64,000 nucleotides of DNA from Acetobacter aceti (GTDB taxonomy: Bacteria > Pseudomonadota > Alphaproteobacteria > Acetobacterales > Acetobacteraceae), in assembly GCF_002005445.1 (NCBI RefSeq), contig NZ_CP014692.1:868001-932000 (forward strand), in the 5' to 3' direction. Shown in pieces: positions 1-10,342 of the stretch; within the stretch, counting starts at the first letter, position 1, and each line of letters opens with the position of its first letter. Both the position numbers and the translations under genes were made by a program. The notes under the pieces are model-generated. The model saw only the letters and a list, made by a program, of their open reading frames with translations, ran no database searches and was not told the DNA's origin.

Positions 1-267
1 AGCGGGAATGGCCGCTGCGCCCGGAATATCTGTCCGATGGAAGATAATACCCGTGTCGGCTCTGGCCGGCTCCATCCGCAGAGTAATCTTACGTCCTGTA
101 TGCAGACCGGTACCGACGCATTTTATGGGGGAGCGAAGGGTATTCTGACGCACTGGCACGACCGCTTTTGATAGTTTTCGGTGGATGCTGAATGTCTGTG
201 TAGTCGATGAAAAGACCTCATCATCCCTTTCGACCAGTGCGGTGGGATCAGGACTGAAGCTTTCCAT
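1..267 (-). CDS. lpxC: LpxC, UDP-3-O-acyl-GlcNAc deacetylase (5' part only)
   Basis: LpxC removes the acetyl group from UDP-3-O-acyl-N-acetylglucosamine, the committed step of lipid A synthesis in the cytoplasm. The minus strand is open from an ATG at 267 to the window edge (89 codons). After a leader of about 35 residues it reads QNTLRSPIKCVGTGLHTGRK and then ARADTGIIFHRTD, the typical LpxC N-terminal start (TLK...GVGLHTG, NTGI.FRR.D). The zinc-binding histidines would lie beyond the window edge. A gene after ftsZ at this place is the usual alphaproteobacterial order. A strong terminator separates it from ftsZ, so it probably has its own promoter; a TTGACT hexamer lies upstream on the minus strand (347-352) but no good -10 was found at normal spacing. 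Start choice is moderate: the leader before the conserved part is somewhat long. Confidence 0.9.
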   Translation of the reverse strand, partial: MESFSPDPTALVERDDEVFSSTTQTFSIHRKLSKAVVPVRQNTLRSPIKCVGTGLHTGRKITLRMEPARADTGIIFHRTDIPGAAAIPA

Positions 268-442
268 TGATATATCTCTCGGTCTGACTGGGGTTCTTGG
301 AACCTGTATTTTGATGCTTACAATACGCTGGACGCGTAATGGTTCCAGTCAATGTTTATTGCGTCGTATTACCGGCGGAAAAAAGATCTTCATCAGGGGG
401 CGGTAGGGCAGTCCCCGCGTAAAAAAGATGTTTTGCGACAAA

Positions 443-476
443 AGAAAACCGGGGTCTTCAGGGACCCCGGTTTTCT
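443..476 (-). terminator. Intrinsic terminator after ftsZ
   Basis: A perfect 14-bp stem (AGAAAACCGGGGTC against GACCCCGGTTTTCT) with a 6-base loop. On the minus strand it is followed by more T (TTTTCTTTTG). It sits 28 bases after the ftsZ stop and closes the dcw transcription unit before lpxC. Confidence 0.9.
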
Positions 477-503
477 GCGCTGTGATGGTCAAAGATGGAC
501 CGA

Positions 504-2018
504 TCAGGAAGGACGACGCATGAACGCCGGAATGTCCAGGCCGCCGTCGTCGCTCTGTGCGGGGCGCACGGTCGGGCCTTCCTGCTGCTCGCTACGCTGC
601 TGGGCCGGCGTAACCTGCGGCGCATGTTCCTGTCTTGTCTCACGAGGCTCCGCGGCAGGCCGGCGCAGCACGCCGGTCATGAGACCGAACAGACTGTTAC
701 GTGCCGGAGCGGGTTCAGGAGCACGGGGAGCAGGCGCAGGTGAGCGCGTGTTAGTGGTGAACAGCCCGTCTCTTGGAGAAGCAGCGCGAGGCGCGGCATG
801 AGCCTGCGTCGGCTGACCCGGTGCAGGCTGCTGGTTGAAGTTCGGTGTCTGGCGCGGAGGCTGTCCAGCCGGAACGCCGTTCGGATGGCCGGCTGGCTGT
901 GCATTACGTGCAGCCTGCATGCCGCCACCAAACATCGGAGGCTGGCCGACTGCGTGCTGGGTGTTCTGGGTAGCAGCAGCCGCCTGTCCTTCTTCCTGCT
1001 GCTGTGCCGCCGCCTGCTCTTCGGCTTCCTGCTGGGCCTTGGAAGAGGGCATGTCGATACCGGTGGCCACAACGGAGACGCGGATCTTGCCGTCCAGATC
1101 CGGATCGATCGCGGAACCGAAGATGATGTTGGCGTCTTCGGCCACTTCTTCGCGGATACGGTTGGCGGCCTGATCGACCTCGAACAGCGTCAGGTCATCA
1201 CCACCGGTGATGTTGATCAGCAGTCCGCGTGCGCCAGCCATGGAAGTGTCTTCGAGCAGCGGGTTCGAAATCGCGGCTTCTGCGGCGAGACGGGCGCGAT
1301 CTTCGCCTTCGGCTTCACCCGTTCCCATCATGGCTTTGCCCATTTCCGCCATGACGGTGCGGATATCGGCAAAGTCGAGATTCACGAGGCCCGGAGCCAC
1401 CATCAGATCGGTCACGCCACGCACGCCCATGTAGAGGACATTGTCGGCCATCTTGAACGCATCCTTGTAGGTGGTGCGTTCATTCGCCATGCGGAAAAGA
1501 TTCTGGTTGGGAATGACGATCAGCGTGTCGACATACTGCTGAAGCTCGGCGATGCCCTCCTCCGCAGCCTTGGCGCGACGCGGTCCTTCGAAACTGAACG
1601 GCTTTGTCACCACACCGACAGTCAGAATGCCACGCTCACGCGCCATGCGCGCCACGATCGGCGCGGCGCCAGTGCCTGTGCCACCACCCATGCCCGCCGT
1701 CACGAAGACCATGTGCGAGCCTTCAAGGTGACGGGAAAGTTCGTCTGCCGCCTCTTCCGCCGCCGCCCGTCCGATTTCCGGTTTTGCACCCGCGCCCAGA
1801 CCCTGCGTCAGATGCGGACCAAGCTGAATACGACGATCAGCCCGACTGCTGGAGAGCTGCTGGGCATCCGTGTTGGCAACCACGAATTCCACACCTTTCA
1901 GATCGGCGAGAATCATGTTGTCCACGGCGTTCGTACCACCACCCCCCACACCGATAACCGTGATCTTCGGTGAGAAATCTGCATGGTGCTGCGGGGGAAC
2001 GGTGAGGTTCAGAGTCAT
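504..2018 (-). CDS. ftsZ: Cell division GTPase FtsZ
   Basis: FtsZ is the tubulin-like GTPase that polymerises into the Z-ring at midcell and recruits the divisome. The 504-residue protein has the nucleotide-binding loop GGGTGTG near residues 111-117, the N-terminal [15 protein letters not shown] glycine loop, and the catalytic T7 loop [11 protein letters not shown] near 212. It ends in [10 protein letters not shown], the conserved C-terminal peptide that binds FtsA and other partners. Family members are usually 380-400 residues; the extra length is a Gln/Pro/Ala-rich linker of roughly 160 residues between core and tail, as in other alphaproteobacteria with long linkers. The start is ATG with AAGGAAG upstream. 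It lies 110 bases after ftsA and seems to have its own promoter in that gap in addition to read-through. Confidence 0.98.
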   Translation of the reverse strand: MTLNLTVPPQHHADFSPKITVIGVGGGGTNAVDNMILADLKGVEFVVANTDAQQLSSSRADRRIQLGPHLTQGLGAGAKPEIGRAAAEEAADELSRHLEGSHMVFVTAGMGGGTGTGAAPIVARMARERGILTVGVVTKPFSFEGPRRAKAAEEGIAELQQYVDTLIVIPNQNLFRMANERTTYKDAFKMADNVLYMGVRGVTDLMVAPGLVNLDFADIRTVMAEMGKAMMGTGEAEGEDRARLAAEAAISNPLLEDTSMAGARGLLINITGGDDLTLFEVDQAANRIREEVAEDANIIFGSAIDPDLDGKIRVSVVATGIDMPSSKAQQEAEEQAAAQQQEEGQAAAATQNTQHAVGQPPMFGGGMQAARNAQPAGHPNGVPAGQPPRQTPNFNQQPAPGQPTQAHAAPRAASPRDGLFTTNTRSPAPAPRAPEPAPARNSLFGLMTGVLRRPAAEPRETRQEHAPQVTPAQQRSEQQEGPTVRPAQSDDGGLDIPAFMRRPS

Positions 2019-2093
2019 TTACACTTCCTTGGACGGGACCGGCGCTGGTGAGCCGCCATACTACATCGCGCGACTCGATGGGTGAATCGAAAT

Positions 2094-2132
2094 TTATCGA
2101 ACACTATAAACATATCGATAACAGCATGTCAG
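2094..2132 (-). promoter_or_regulatory. Putative ftsZ promoter with flanking inverted repeat
   Basis: On the minus strand CTGACA (2127-2132) and TATAGT (2103-2108) are separated by 18 bases and lie about 85-115 bases before the ftsZ start. The -35 overlaps the ftsA stop. A perfect 7-bp inverted repeat, TTATCGA (2094-2100) and TCGATAA (2115-2121), brackets the -10 and could be an operator. No CtrA-type TTAA-N7-TTAA site was seen. This is sequence inspection only; no transcription start is known. Confidence 0.45.
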
Positions 2133-3505
2133 ACGCGATCCCTGATGAAAGAGACCAGACGGTTCAGAAATCCTGTCGGACGCTCTTCGCTGAACTCGAT
2201 GTCGCCAAAAGGACGCTCCGCCGAAGCCGCCCAGGTCAGCAGACCGAGGGTGGTGGAAAAGCTGGCCGTCGAGCAGGCGTCAGGCAGACCGATGACGTTA
2301 TGCGGGCGGCCAAGCCGGACATGACGGTTCAGAACCCGGGCCGCAACGGACCCTACCCCATCCAGCAGAGAACCGCCGCCGGACAGGATCACGCGTCCGT
2401 CCGCAAGATGCCCCAGGCCGGCATTGTCGAGACGGTCCCGCACCAGTTCAAAGGTTTCCTCGATTCTCGGGCGGATGATATCGCCGAGCATCGCACGGGG
2501 AATGGCGTCGAAAGTCGGCATGTCCGCATTCTGACGCTCGATACGGATGGTGACGCCATCATTGTCGGCTGAAAGATCGGCATGACCGTGCATTGTCTTG
2601 AGGCGTTCGGCGTTGTCAGTCGATGTTCCCAGACCGCGGGCGATGTCACGGGTGACATGTTCACCGCCGATTCCGATCTGGGCGGTATGCAGAAGCTGAC
2701 CTTCCGCAAAAACCGCAAGAGACGTGGTGCCCCCGCCCATCTCGATCACGGTGGTCCCCACCATCCGCTGGTCCGCATTGGTGACAGCCAGACCGGCGGC
2801 CAGGGGAGCTGACACCAGGGCGTCAAGCTTCAGCTCCGCCCGCCCCAGCAGCGCGTCCAGAGTCCGCAGCGCCGTCGAGGAGGCGTCGATCACATGCAGC
2901 CGGGCACGAAGCTGCTCGCACAGATGCCCGCGAGGATCGGTCACGCCATCCGTCTCATCGACCGCAAAATCAAGAGGCAGTGTGTGGATGACCGCACGCC
3001 CCTCCGACTGCGCTTTCATCCGGCCTTCCGTGACGATCCTGCGAATATCGGCATCCGTGATTTCGCGTCCACCGATCGGCCAGTGCACATTGAACAGGAG
3101 GCTTTCCGGATGACCGCAGGACAGGTTGACGACAACCTTGTCCAGCGACCGTTCGGCTTCACGCTCCGCATTCCCGACGACGTGCCGGATGATGGCTTCG
3201 GCTGCCTTCAGATCGACAATCGCACCGTTTTTGACGCCGTTGGAACGCAGCCAGCCATGGCCCAGTACCCGCAGTTTGCCGTTGGGTTCGCCCTTGCCGA
3301 TCAGGCAGGTGATCTTGGTCGAGCCAATGTCCAGAACACCCACCAGCCCGCTGCGCCATACCCGTTGCTCGGGTTTGCCTTCAGCGAGATTCAGCAGACT
3401 GCCGGACGAATCCTGTGCGTCAGAGCGATTCTGCCCGTGAGAGCGTGCTGCCTTGCCGGGAACCAGGGCTCTGGAGGACTGTCCGGAAACGATCAGATCG
3501 CTCAT
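2129..3505 (-). CDS. ftsA: Cell division protein FtsA
   Basis: FtsA is the actin-like ATPase that tethers FtsZ filaments to the inner membrane. The phosphate-1 motif is LDIGSTKITCLIGKG (Asp near residue 59), phosphate-2 is IEMGGGTTSLAVF, and an adenosine motif ILSGGGSLLDG is near residue 370. The last residues, FLNRLVSFIRDRV, form the amphipathic membrane-targeting helix. At 458 residues it is longer than E. coli FtsA because about 45 residues, Ser/Arg/Gln-rich and probably disordered, precede the ATPase core. The ATG at 3505 overlaps the ftsQ stop as ATGA, so it is translationally coupled to ftsQ. Confidence 0.96.
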   Translation of the reverse strand: MSDLIVSGQSSRALVPGKAARSHGQNRSDAQDSSGSLLNLAEGKPEQRVWRSGLVGVLDIGSTKITCLIGKGEPNGKLRVLGHGWLRSNGVKNGAIVDLKAAEAIIRHVVGNAEREAERSLDKVVVNLSCGHPESLLFNVHWPIGGREITDADIRRIVTEGRMKAQSEGRAVIHTLPLDFAVDETDGVTDPRGHLCEQLRARLHVIDASSTALRTLDALLGRAELKLDALVSAPLAAGLAVTNADQRMVGTTVIEMGGGTTSLAVFAEGQLLHTAQIGIGGEHVTRDIARGLGTSTDNAERLKTMHGHADLSADNDGVTIRIERQNADMPTFDAIPRAMLGDIIRPRIEETFELVRDRLDNAGLGHLADGRVILSGGGSLLDGVGSVAARVLNRHVRLGRPHNVIGLPDACSTASFSTTLGLLTWAASAERPFGDIEFSEERPTGFLNRLVSFIRDRV

Positions 3506-4575
3506 GCTGGAAGAGCTCCCCCGTTATTGTGGGCATGTTCGTTGTCATCGTGGGAGGATGAAGGGCGGCTGTCACCCTCTTCCAGATATTTTGCTTTCTT
3601 CGCAGGAACCACCGTCGGGGCGGGTGGGTCCTCGTGGGTCGCCGGAGCCTGTGGCTGTCCACCGGATTTCTCTGTATGATCCTGAGTCTCAGGCGCAACA
3701 GTGTCGGAAGCGGCCGGAGCAGGGGCTGGACGCTCACGAATAGTCAGGCGATCCGGCAGTCGCAGGTCGATGATTTCCACCGGACGGTCCAGCAGGTCAA
3801 ATCGTTTCTGAAGCTCTTCCAGACGGGTCAGCGCCTGAGGCTCCGCCGCTTCCGGCAGGTACACCGAGGCTCCGTTCTTCAGCATCAGTGTCCAGCGTCG
3901 AAGATTGACCAGCGTGGCCGCCGTCACATGCGTCTTCACGTCCGGTGCTTTTGCCAGGGCGTCCAGAAGTTCCGCCGCGGCCTGATCAGCGCCTTCTCCG
4001 ACAACGAGAGGAAGCGCCATGAACGCTTTCGCGTCCCTGCTGGTCATACCCTTGTCCGGAACCGGATTTCCGTTCCGGTCAATGGGTACGAACTGACCCT
4101 TGTGCTGCCAGATGGCGAAAGGGGGACGCTCCGTGAGATGCACCACGATCAGCCCGGAAAAGCGGCGTCCTACCGTCGCGTTTTCGACAAAGGGAAGATC
4201 GTTCAGCCGGTCACGGGCGGCCTTGACGTCGAAGCCCAGCATAGGATCTCCAACCGAAATGCCCAGCGCCTCGCGGATGGCTGTCGGGCTGGAGAGATTC
4301 TCTCCCTCGATCCGGATTTCCTTCACCTTGAGCGGGATCTGCGCCTCGATCTTCGTCTTCAGCGGGCCAAGCAGGCTCTGGGCGCCATGCATGGACAGAA
4401 ACGCCCATGCGCCGGTGCCGAGCATGCCCGCTACAATGAGAAATTTCAGCTTTCCCTTGTGACGCCGGAGAAACATGGCGATCGCCGACGGACGATCCGC
4501 CCGGTTCGTATGGCGGAAACGATCGCCGCTCCCTGCTTCGCGACGTTCCGGAGAAGGCGAAGACGGTCGCTTCAT
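3502..4575 (-). CDS. ftsQ: Cell division protein FtsQ
   Basis: FtsQ is a bitopic inner-membrane protein that links early and late divisome proteins. From the chosen start the protein has 357 residues: a basic cytoplasmic N-terminus, one membrane helix near 43-62, a POTRA domain beginning LKVKEIRIEGENL, and the FtsQ beta domain with FSGLIVVHLTERPPFAIW. The ATG at 4575 makes an ATGA overlap with the ddl stop, matching most other junctions in the cluster; a longer frame to 4650 would run inside ddl and is unlikely. The last 75 or so residues are Pro/Ala/Ser/Glu-rich, then HDDNEHAHNNGG; this disordered tail is beyond the usual family length. Confidence 0.93.
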   Translation of the reverse strand: MKRPSSPSPERREAGSGDRFRHTNRADRPSAIAMFLRRHKGKLKFLIVAGMLGTGAWAFLSMHGAQSLLGPLKTKIEAQIPLKVKEIRIEGENLSSPTAIREALGISVGDPMLGFDVKAARDRLNDLPFVENATVGRRFSGLIVVHLTERPPFAIWQHKGQFVPIDRNGNPVPDKGMTSRDAKAFMALPLVVGEGADQAAAELLDALAKAPDVKTHVTAATLVNLRRWTLMLKNGASVYLPEAAEPQALTRLEELQKRFDLLDRPVEIIDLRLPDRLTIRERPAPAPAASDTVAPETQDHTEKSGGQPQAPATHEDPPAPTVVPAKKAKYLEEGDSRPSSSHDDNEHAHNNGGALPA

Positions 4576-5567
4576 CGGCGCGCGACGTCCGCCCGACGGA
4601 GGGCGTCCTGCACCAGACGGTCGCAGAGTTCGGAATAGGAAATGCCGCAATAGGCCGCCTGCTCCGGCAGAAGCGATGTCGGCGTCATGCCGGGCTGGGT
4701 GTTGACTTCCAGCAGGATGATCTGCCCGCGCCCGTCGCCGGACGTGTCGTCATAACGGAAGTCAGAGCGTGACGCCCCGGAGCAGCCGAGCGCCTTGTGC
4801 GCCGCGACGGCGAGTTCACAGGCACGGGCGAAATCATCGGCATGGATGTCCGCAGGCAGCACGTGACGACTGCCGCCCACGCCGTATTTCGCGGCGTAGT
4901 CGTAAAAGTCGTGGCCTGATTCGGCATTGGGAGTGATGTCGGTCACGGTCAGGGCGCGCGGGCCGTCCGGGTCGCCGTCAAGGACGCCGACTGTGATCTC
5001 GCGACCGGGAACATACCGCTCCACGAGCGCCACGGGACCGTAACGCCATTCCTCGACAACATGCGCACGCTGATTGGTGTTGCGAACGATGGACACACCG
5101 ACCGATGACCCTTCGTCGAGCGGTTTCACCACGTAGGGCAGCGGCAGGGGATCATGCTCCGCCAGTTCGCTGATGGAAACGGCACGTCCTTCGGCCACAG
5201 GCAGCCCTGCCGTGATGAAAATCTGCCGGGACGCTTCCTTGTCCATGGCGTTGGCCGAGGCACGGAGACCAGAATGTGTATAGGGCAGGCCAAGCCACTC
5301 CAGCACGCCCTGAATGGCCCCGTCCTCACCGAAGCGGCCGTGCAGCGCATTGAACACGGCAGCAGGTTTCTGTTCCGTCAGACCGGCAACAACGGCCGCC
5401 AGATCACGGGTGACATCGAGCGCCAGCGCGTCATAACCGGCCTCTTTCAGGGCGGCGACAACACCGTTACCGGATGACAGGCTGACCTCGCGTTCCGCTG
5501 AAGCCCCGCCCATCAGAACCGTGATCCGGCCCTTGCTCCGCCCTTGATCTTTCTGTGGCGCGCTCAT
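4572..5567 (-). CDS. ddl: D-alanine--D-alanine ligase
   Basis: Ddl joins two D-alanines using ATP to supply the dipeptide that MurF adds to the peptidoglycan precursor. The 331-residue product is an ATP-grasp enzyme: MGGASAEREVSLSSG at the N-terminus, the VKPLDEGSSVGVSIV ATP-binding stretch, and the metal and substrate site LLEVNTQPGMTPTSLLPEQA near the C-terminus. The start at 5567 gives an ATGA overlap with the murB stop; an upstream ATG at 5621 would lie inside murB. It ends in an ATGA overlap with ftsQ. Confidence 0.97.
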   Translation of the reverse strand: MSAPQKDQGRSKGRITVLMGGASAEREVSLSSGNGVVAALKEAGYDALALDVTRDLAAVVAGLTEQKPAAVFNALHGRFGEDGAIQGVLEWLGLPYTHSGLRASANAMDKEASRQIFITAGLPVAEGRAVSISELAEHDPLPLPYVVKPLDEGSSVGVSIVRNTNQRAHVVEEWRYGPVALVERYVPGREITVGVLDGDPDGPRALTVTDITPNAESGHDFYDYAAKYGVGGSRHVLPADIHADDFARACELAVAAHKALGCSGASRSDFRYDDTSGDGRGQIILLEVNTQPGMTPTSLLPEQAAYCGISYSELCDRLVQDALRRADVARR

Positions 5568-6538
5568 GCCGCCTCTCCCTTTGTCTCGGGGGCTTTCAGC
5601 CCGATGCGCTTGATTTCCCACTGAAGGTTTACACCGGATTTCTCAAGCACGCGTTTGCGGACTTCTTCGCCCAGAACTTCAAGATCAGCGGCTGTCGCAT
5701 TGCCGGTGTTGAGCATGAAGTTGCAGTGCTTCTCGCTGATCTGCGCGCCGCCGATGGTCAGTCCACGACAGCCCGCCGCATCCACAAGCTGCCACGCCTT
5801 CATGTCGCTTATGTCCGGAGAAGGATTGCGGAACGTGGAGCCGCCGGTCCGCGCCCGCACCGGTTGCGAACCTTCACGGGCAGTGCGGATTTCCGCGATG
5901 CGGCCAGAGACGACGCCCTGTTCTGTCGGTACGCCACGCAGGCGCGCCCTGACCACGACAGCACCGTCCGGCAGGGCGGAACGGCGATAGCCGAACCGGA
6001 GCGCGGAGGCTTCAAGATGCAGCAGGGTGCCGTCGCGGGAGACAATCTCGGCCCAGTCCAGAACCGCCGCCATGTCGGACCCGTAAGCGCCCGCGTTCAT
6101 GCGGACCGCGCCGCCAATGGAGCCGGGAATACCTGCGAGAAACTCAAGTCCGCCCAGACCTTTGGCGGCAGAAGTCTCGGCCACTGTTGCATCGAGTGCG
6201 GCGCCACCCACGATCAGGCCGTTGCCGTCAACTTCGATACCCGCAAAAGCGCCGCCCAGCCGGATCACCAGACCGGGGATGCCACCGTCACGGATGATGA
6301 CGTTGGAACAGGCTCCCAGCGTCGTCACCGGGATTTCCGGCGAAAGACGCTGCATGGCTGCGACAAGGTCATCGGTGTCAGCAGGCTGGAACAGACACTC
6401 CGCCGGACCGCCGACGCGGAACCAGCTTCGTGCGCCGAGCGGCTGGTTGACGGACACGCGTCCCCGCACATCGCCAAGCGACGCGGCGATGGTCCCGCCT
6501 GCTGTCAGGTGCGAAGAGACGGGGATGTTGTCGGTCAT
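5564..6538 (-). CDS. murB: UDP-N-acetylenolpyruvoylglucosamine reductase
   Basis: MurB is the FAD-dependent enzyme that reduces UDP-GlcNAc-enolpyruvate to UDP-MurNAc with NADPH. The 324-residue protein has the FAD-binding segment [13 protein letters not shown], the [13 protein letters not shown] stretch, a Tyr/Arg segment FGYRRSALP, the catalytic serine in GGSTFRNPS, and the C-terminal [17 protein letters not shown]. The sequence and length fit the type II MurB group, which lacks the insert found in E. coli MurB. It shares ATGA overlaps with murC upstream and ddl downstream. Confidence 0.97.
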   Translation of the reverse strand: MTDNIPVSSHLTAGGTIAASLGDVRGRVSVNQPLGARSWFRVGGPAECLFQPADTDDLVAAMQRLSPEIPVTTLGACSNVIIRDGGIPGLVIRLGGAFAGIEVDGNGLIVGGAALDATVAETSAAKGLGGLEFLAGIPGSIGGAVRMNAGAYGSDMAAVLDWAEIVSRDGTLLHLEASALRFGYRRSALPDGAVVVRARLRGVPTEQGVVSGRIAEIRTAREGSQPVRARTGGSTFRNPSPDISDMKAWQLVDAAGCRGLTIGGAQISEKHCNFMLNTGNATAADLEVLGEEVRKRVLEKSGVNLQWEIKRIGLKAPETKGEAA

Positions 6539-7962
6539 GCCGCGCCTTTCTGCTTGGCCTGAAGCGCGAGAAGTTCGCCCGGCAGCGCATGCGCCCAGTT
6601 GGTGATGGTGCCCGCGCCGAGGCAGACGACGTAATCGCCCGGCTTGGCCATGGCGTTGACCATCTCCGCGAGATGCGCCGGATCGGTCAGCGGCACGACC
6701 GAGCGGTGGCCACGCTCACGGAGACCCTCGACCAGCCTGTCACGGTTGAAGCCCTCGATCGGCTCTTCGCCAGCGGCGTAGACATCGGACACGATGACGG
6801 TGTCGGCGTCGTTCATGCAGGTGCAGAACTCGTTGAACAGCATCTGCAGGCGGGAATAACGGTGCGGCTGCATGACGGCGATGACCTGACGCGCTCCAGC
6901 CTGTCGTGCTGCTTTCAGCACCGCAGCGATCTCGACCGGATGATGGCCGTAATCGTCGATGACAGTGATACCGTTCGCCTCGCCGCAACGGGTGAAGCGA
7001 CGCTTGACGCCCCGGAAAGAAGCCAGTCCCGAACGGATGGTGGCGTCGTCGATGTCCATCTCTGTCGCGACAGCGATCGCGGCCAGCGCGTTCTGCACAT
7101 TGTGGTTGCCCAGCATCGGCAGGCGGAAGGGACCGGCCTTGCGGGTACGGCGACGGGTGCGATCTGTGATCTGCACTTCAAAGGTCGCGCCAAGCTTGTC
7201 GGTGATGACCTTCTCGGCCCGCACGTCGGCCTGCGGCGAGAAACCGTAGGTGACGACGCGATGATCCGAAAGGCGTGGGATCATCTGCTGGACGGCCGGA
7301 TGGTCGATGCAGAGAACGGCAAACCCATAGAACGGCACGTTGGAGACGAACTGGTCGTAACCCGCTTCCATTGCTTCCGCCGTGCCCCAGTGATCGAGAT
7401 GCTCCGGGTCCATGTTGGTCACGACGGAGATCACGGAAGGCAGGCGCAGGAAGGAGCCGTCGCTCTCGTCGGCTTCCACCACCATCCACTCGCCTTTACC
7501 CATGCGGGTGTTGGTGCCGTACGCTTCGATAATGCCGCCATTGATGACGGTCGGGTCGAGCTTGGAGGCTTCCAGAACGGCGGCGATCAGGCTGGTCGTG
7601 GTCGTCTTGCCGTGCGTGCCACCGACAGCGACGGACCAGCGCAGGCGCATCAGTTCAGCGAGCATTTCTGCGCGACGCACGACCGGAATCAGGTGCGAAC
7701 GGGCGGCTACGACTTCCGGATTGTCGCGCTTGACGGCTGTGGAAATAACCACGACCTGCGCCTGTCCGAGATTGGCGGCGTCATGACCGATGGTGACGGA
7801 AATGCCGAGAGCCCGGAGGCGCTGGACGTTCGCGCCGTCGTTCATGTCCGAGCCCTGAACGACATAGCCGAGCATGTGGAGCACTTCGGCGATACCCGAC
7901 ATGCCGATGCCGCCGATACCGACGAAATGAATGGTACCGATTGTCAGCGGCAGGGCTCTCAT
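6535..7962 (-). CDS. murC: UDP-N-acetylmuramate--L-alanine ligase
   Basis: MurC adds L-alanine to UDP-MurNAc with ATP, the first step of stem-peptide assembly. The 475-residue protein begins with the Rossmann motif [16 protein letters not shown], carries the Mur-ligase P-loop [15 protein letters not shown] near residue 115, the [12 protein letters not shown] and HLDHWG motifs of the central domain, and [14 protein letters not shown] at the start of the C-terminal domain. Length is normal. The ATG at 7962 overlaps the murG stop as ATGA. Confidence 0.98.
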   Translation of the reverse strand: MRALPLTIGTIHFVGIGGIGMSGIAEVLHMLGYVVQGSDMNDGANVQRLRALGISVTIGHDAANLGQAQVVVISTAVKRDNPEVVAARSHLIPVVRRAEMLAELMRLRWSVAVGGTHGKTTTTSLIAAVLEASKLDPTVINGGIIEAYGTNTRMGKGEWMVVEADESDGSFLRLPSVISVVTNMDPEHLDHWGTAEAMEAGYDQFVSNVPFYGFAVLCIDHPAVQQMIPRLSDHRVVTYGFSPQADVRAEKVITDKLGATFEVQITDRTRRRTRKAGPFRLPMLGNHNVQNALAAIAVATEMDIDDATIRSGLASFRGVKRRFTRCGEANGITVIDDYGHHPVEIAAVLKAARQAGARQVIAVMQPHRYSRLQMLFNEFCTCMNDADTVIVSDVYAAGEEPIEGFNRDRLVEGLRERGHRSVVPLTDPAHLAEMVNAMAKPGDYVVCLGAGTITNWAHALPGELLALQAKQKGAA

Positions 7963-9176
7963 GATCTGGACTCCACAGTCGTGGCGGCGTGTCCCGAAAA
8001 AGGCTCGGAAGACGCAGGGGAAGGGGGAAACGGGGAGGAATAGCGTCCACCGGACCCGTGATGCAAGGTCGTCTCGACGAGATCGGCCAGACGTTCCGCC
8101 GCGTCAGGGCGGCCCAGTTTTGCGGCTGCGGACGCGGCGGCGGTGAGGATGCCCGTGTCAGTCAGCATCATGGCCAGCAGGGGCGTCAGCACCTCCACGG
8201 TGAAAGCAGGCTGCCGGAAAACCCACGCCGCTCCCACATTTTCAAGAGCCTGAGCGTTGGCGGTCTGTTCGTCACTCGCGGCGACTGGCAGCGGCACGAG
8301 GATGGAGGGACGTCCAGCTACTTCCAGTTCCGCAACCGATGAGCCGCCAGCGCGTCCGATCACCAGATGGGCCTGCCGCATGAGTTCGGCCACATTCGGG
8401 AAGAAGGGCGCAAGCGTGGCGGCGATGCCAAAGGATTCATAAGCGGTGCGAACGCGCTCAAGATCCTCCGCACGGACCTGCTGCGTGACCTGCAACCGTT
8501 CACGGATCGCCAGTGGGAGAGCCGCCAGAGCATCGGGGACAATGTCGGAGAAGACCCGTGCGCCGAGTGAGCCGCCCCAGATCAGGAGACGGATGAGGTC
8601 ATGGGGCGGTTCGTAGTTCTCTCCAGCAAGAGCTGCGATGGCGGGACGCACCGGCATGCCGGTCAGAGCGACATGAGCGCCCGAAGGCAGACCTTTGACT
8701 TCCCCGAAAGAGGTGCCGATCCCATCCGCAAAGCGGGCGAGAAAGGCGTTTGCCTTGCCCAGAACGGCATTGCCTTCATGCAGGATGATCTTCGGGCGTG
8801 AGGAGCCCGGCAGCAGACGTGCGCCGAGCAGGGGCGGGACGGAGGGGTAGCCGCCGAACCCGACCACGGCGGCGGGGCGCAGCTTCGCCATGATGCTCCG
8901 GGCTTCATTCGCGCCGCGCAGGAGAGCCAGCCCGCCCCTGAGCGCCCGGATCGGTCCACGTCCTGCGACGCCCGCGCCCGGCAGGATGAACTGCTCCGCC
9001 GTGGCGAAGACGCCGGAGGTGCGTTTTCCGGCGCGCGCGTCGGTCATCAGGGCGACGCGGCAGCCGCGTCCGACCAGCACATCGGCGAGCGCCTCGGCAG
9101 GGAAGAAATGGCCGCCGGTGCCGCCCGCTGCAATGACGATGGGACCGGTCGGGGAAAGATTTGCCTGCGTCGTCAT
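7959..9176 (-). CDS. murG: MurG, lipid II-forming GlcNAc transferase
   Basis: MurG transfers GlcNAc from UDP-GlcNAc to lipid I on the inner face of the membrane, making lipid II. The GT28 glycosyltransferase has the N-terminal acceptor loop [30 protein letters not shown], the [11 protein letters not shown] loop, and the nucleotide-sugar site [14 protein letters not shown] followed by [24 protein letters not shown] take the ATG at 9176 (405 residues) because it overlaps the ftsW stop as ATGA; another ATG at 9191 is in frame. The C-terminal 30 residues are Ser/Pro-rich. Confidence 0.97.
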   Translation of the reverse strand: MTTQANLSPTGPIVIAAGGTGGHFFPAEALADVLVGRGCRVALMTDARAGKRTSGVFATAEQFILPGAGVAGRGPIRALRGGLALLRGANEARSIMAKLRPAAVVGFGGYPSVPPLLGARLLPGSSRPKIILHEGNAVLGKANAFLARFADGIGTSFGEVKGLPSGAHVALTGMPVRPAIAALAGENYEPPHDLIRLLIWGGSLGARVFSDIVPDALAALPLAIRERLQVTQQVRAEDLERVRTAYESFGIAATLAPFFPNVAELMRQAHLVIGRAGGSSVAELEVAGRPSILVPLPVAASDEQTANAQALENVGAAWVFRQPAFTVEVLTPLLAMMLTDTGILTAAASAAAKLGRPDAAERLADLVETTLHHGSGGRYSSPFPPSPASSEPFSGHAATTVESRS

Positions 9177-10342
9177 GTCGCTGTTTTCCATGTGCCCCGG
9201 GTGGTTTCCGTCAGTGAGCGGCCGAGTCTGCTCTGCCCCACGCGCTGTCGCGTCAACGCCAGCACCATGCCGATGGCCAGCGAGATCGAGAGCGCCGAAG
9301 AACCGCCATAGGAAATGAACGGCAGTGTCATGCCCTTGGTCGGAATGAGATGCAGCGTGGAGGCCATGTTGACGAACGCCTGTAGTCCGAAGCCGGTGAC
9401 AAGTCCGGCTGTCGCCATGATGAGAAACGGATCGTCATCCCGCAGCAGTTTCAGAAGCGCACGGATGACGATGGTGGCGAACACGGCGATGATGAACAGG
9501 CAGATCAGCAGGCCATATTCCTCGCCCGCCACGGCGAACACGAAGTCGGCGTGAGCGTCAGGCAGCAGATCCTTGACGCGGCCTTCACCCGGTCCGCGCC
9601 CGAGCAGGCCGCCATTGCCGAAAGCGCGCAGGGCGGTGTCGATCTGGTAGTGATCTCCCACGTCCGGATGCAGGAAGCGTTCCACGCGGGAATGCACGTG
9701 CGGGAACAGGAAGAAGGCCGCGATACCAGCCGCGATCATGATGCCGACGCCGCCCGCGACCAGAATAAGGTTAAGCCCATCCACGAAAAGCTGGGCCAGA
9801 AACACGGTGGACACGACGGTGAGCATCCCGATATCCGGCTGGGATTTCAGCAGGATCAGAATGACCGCGTAACAGGCCAGAGCCAGCAGCATGCCGGGAA
9901 AATGGCGCACTTCATGCCGTTTGGCCAGCAGCCACGCCGTCATCACGGCGAAGCATGGCTTGAGAAATTCGGATGGCTGCACGGACATCATCGGCAGGGC
10001 GATCCAGCGACGCGCGCCCTTGATCTCGATGCCATGCACCAGCGTCATCGCCGTCGCCGCGATGGCGATAACGCCCCCGATAAAGCCGAGCCGGATCACG
10101 CCCTTGCGCGAGAGCATCGACACGGCGATGGTCAGGCATCCGGCAAGCGTCAGGAAGAACACCTGTTTGAAGATGAACATGTTGCGGGAAGCGCCGATAC
10201 GCACCGCAACCGCAGGACTGGCGGCGAGCATCAGGATATAGCCGAAGCCGATCAGGATCCCCACGCAGGCCAGCGTGACATGATCGACGCTGCGCCACCA
10301 GCGCCCGAGAGCCGAATTGTCGATGCGGGAAAACCGGGCCAT
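9173..10342 (-). CDS. ftsW: FtsW, septal peptidoglycan polymerase (SEDS family)
   Basis: FtsW is the SEDS-family glycosyltransferase that polymerises lipid II at the septum together with the transpeptidase FtsI. The 389-residue protein is strongly hydrophobic with about ten membrane helices. Family hallmarks are GARRWIALPMMSVQPSEF in the central loop, the ALRAFGNGGLLGRGPGEG segment, DFVFAVAGEEYGL, and the C-terminal PTKGMTLPFISYGGSS. It overlaps the murD stop by one base (TGATG). Its place between murD and murG is the conserved dcw order. Confidence 0.97.
   Translation of the reverse strand: MARFSRIDNSALGRWWRSVDHVTLACVGILIGFGYILMLAASPAVAVRIGASRNMFIFKQVFFLTLAGCLTIAVSMLSRKGVIRLGFIGGVIAIAATAMTLVHGIEIKGARRWIALPMMSVQPSEFLKPCFAVMTAWLLAKRHEVRHFPGMLLALACYAVILILLKSQPDIGMLTVVSTVFLAQLFVDGLNLILVAGGVGIMIAAGIAAFFLFPHVHSRVERFLHPDVGDHYQIDTALRAFGNGGLLGRGPGEGRVKDLLPDAHADFVFAVAGEEYGLLICLFIIAVFATIVIRALLKLLRDDDPFLIMATAGLVTGFGLQAFVNMASTLHLIPTKGMTLPFISYGGSSALSISLAIGMVLALTRQRVGQSRLGRSLTETTRGTWKTAT

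Noticed and set aside
798..1973. Long plus-strand frame (391 codons) opposite ftsZ
   Set aside because: Pure antisense shadow of ftsZ in GC-rich DNA; no domain, wrong composition (His/Arg-rich).
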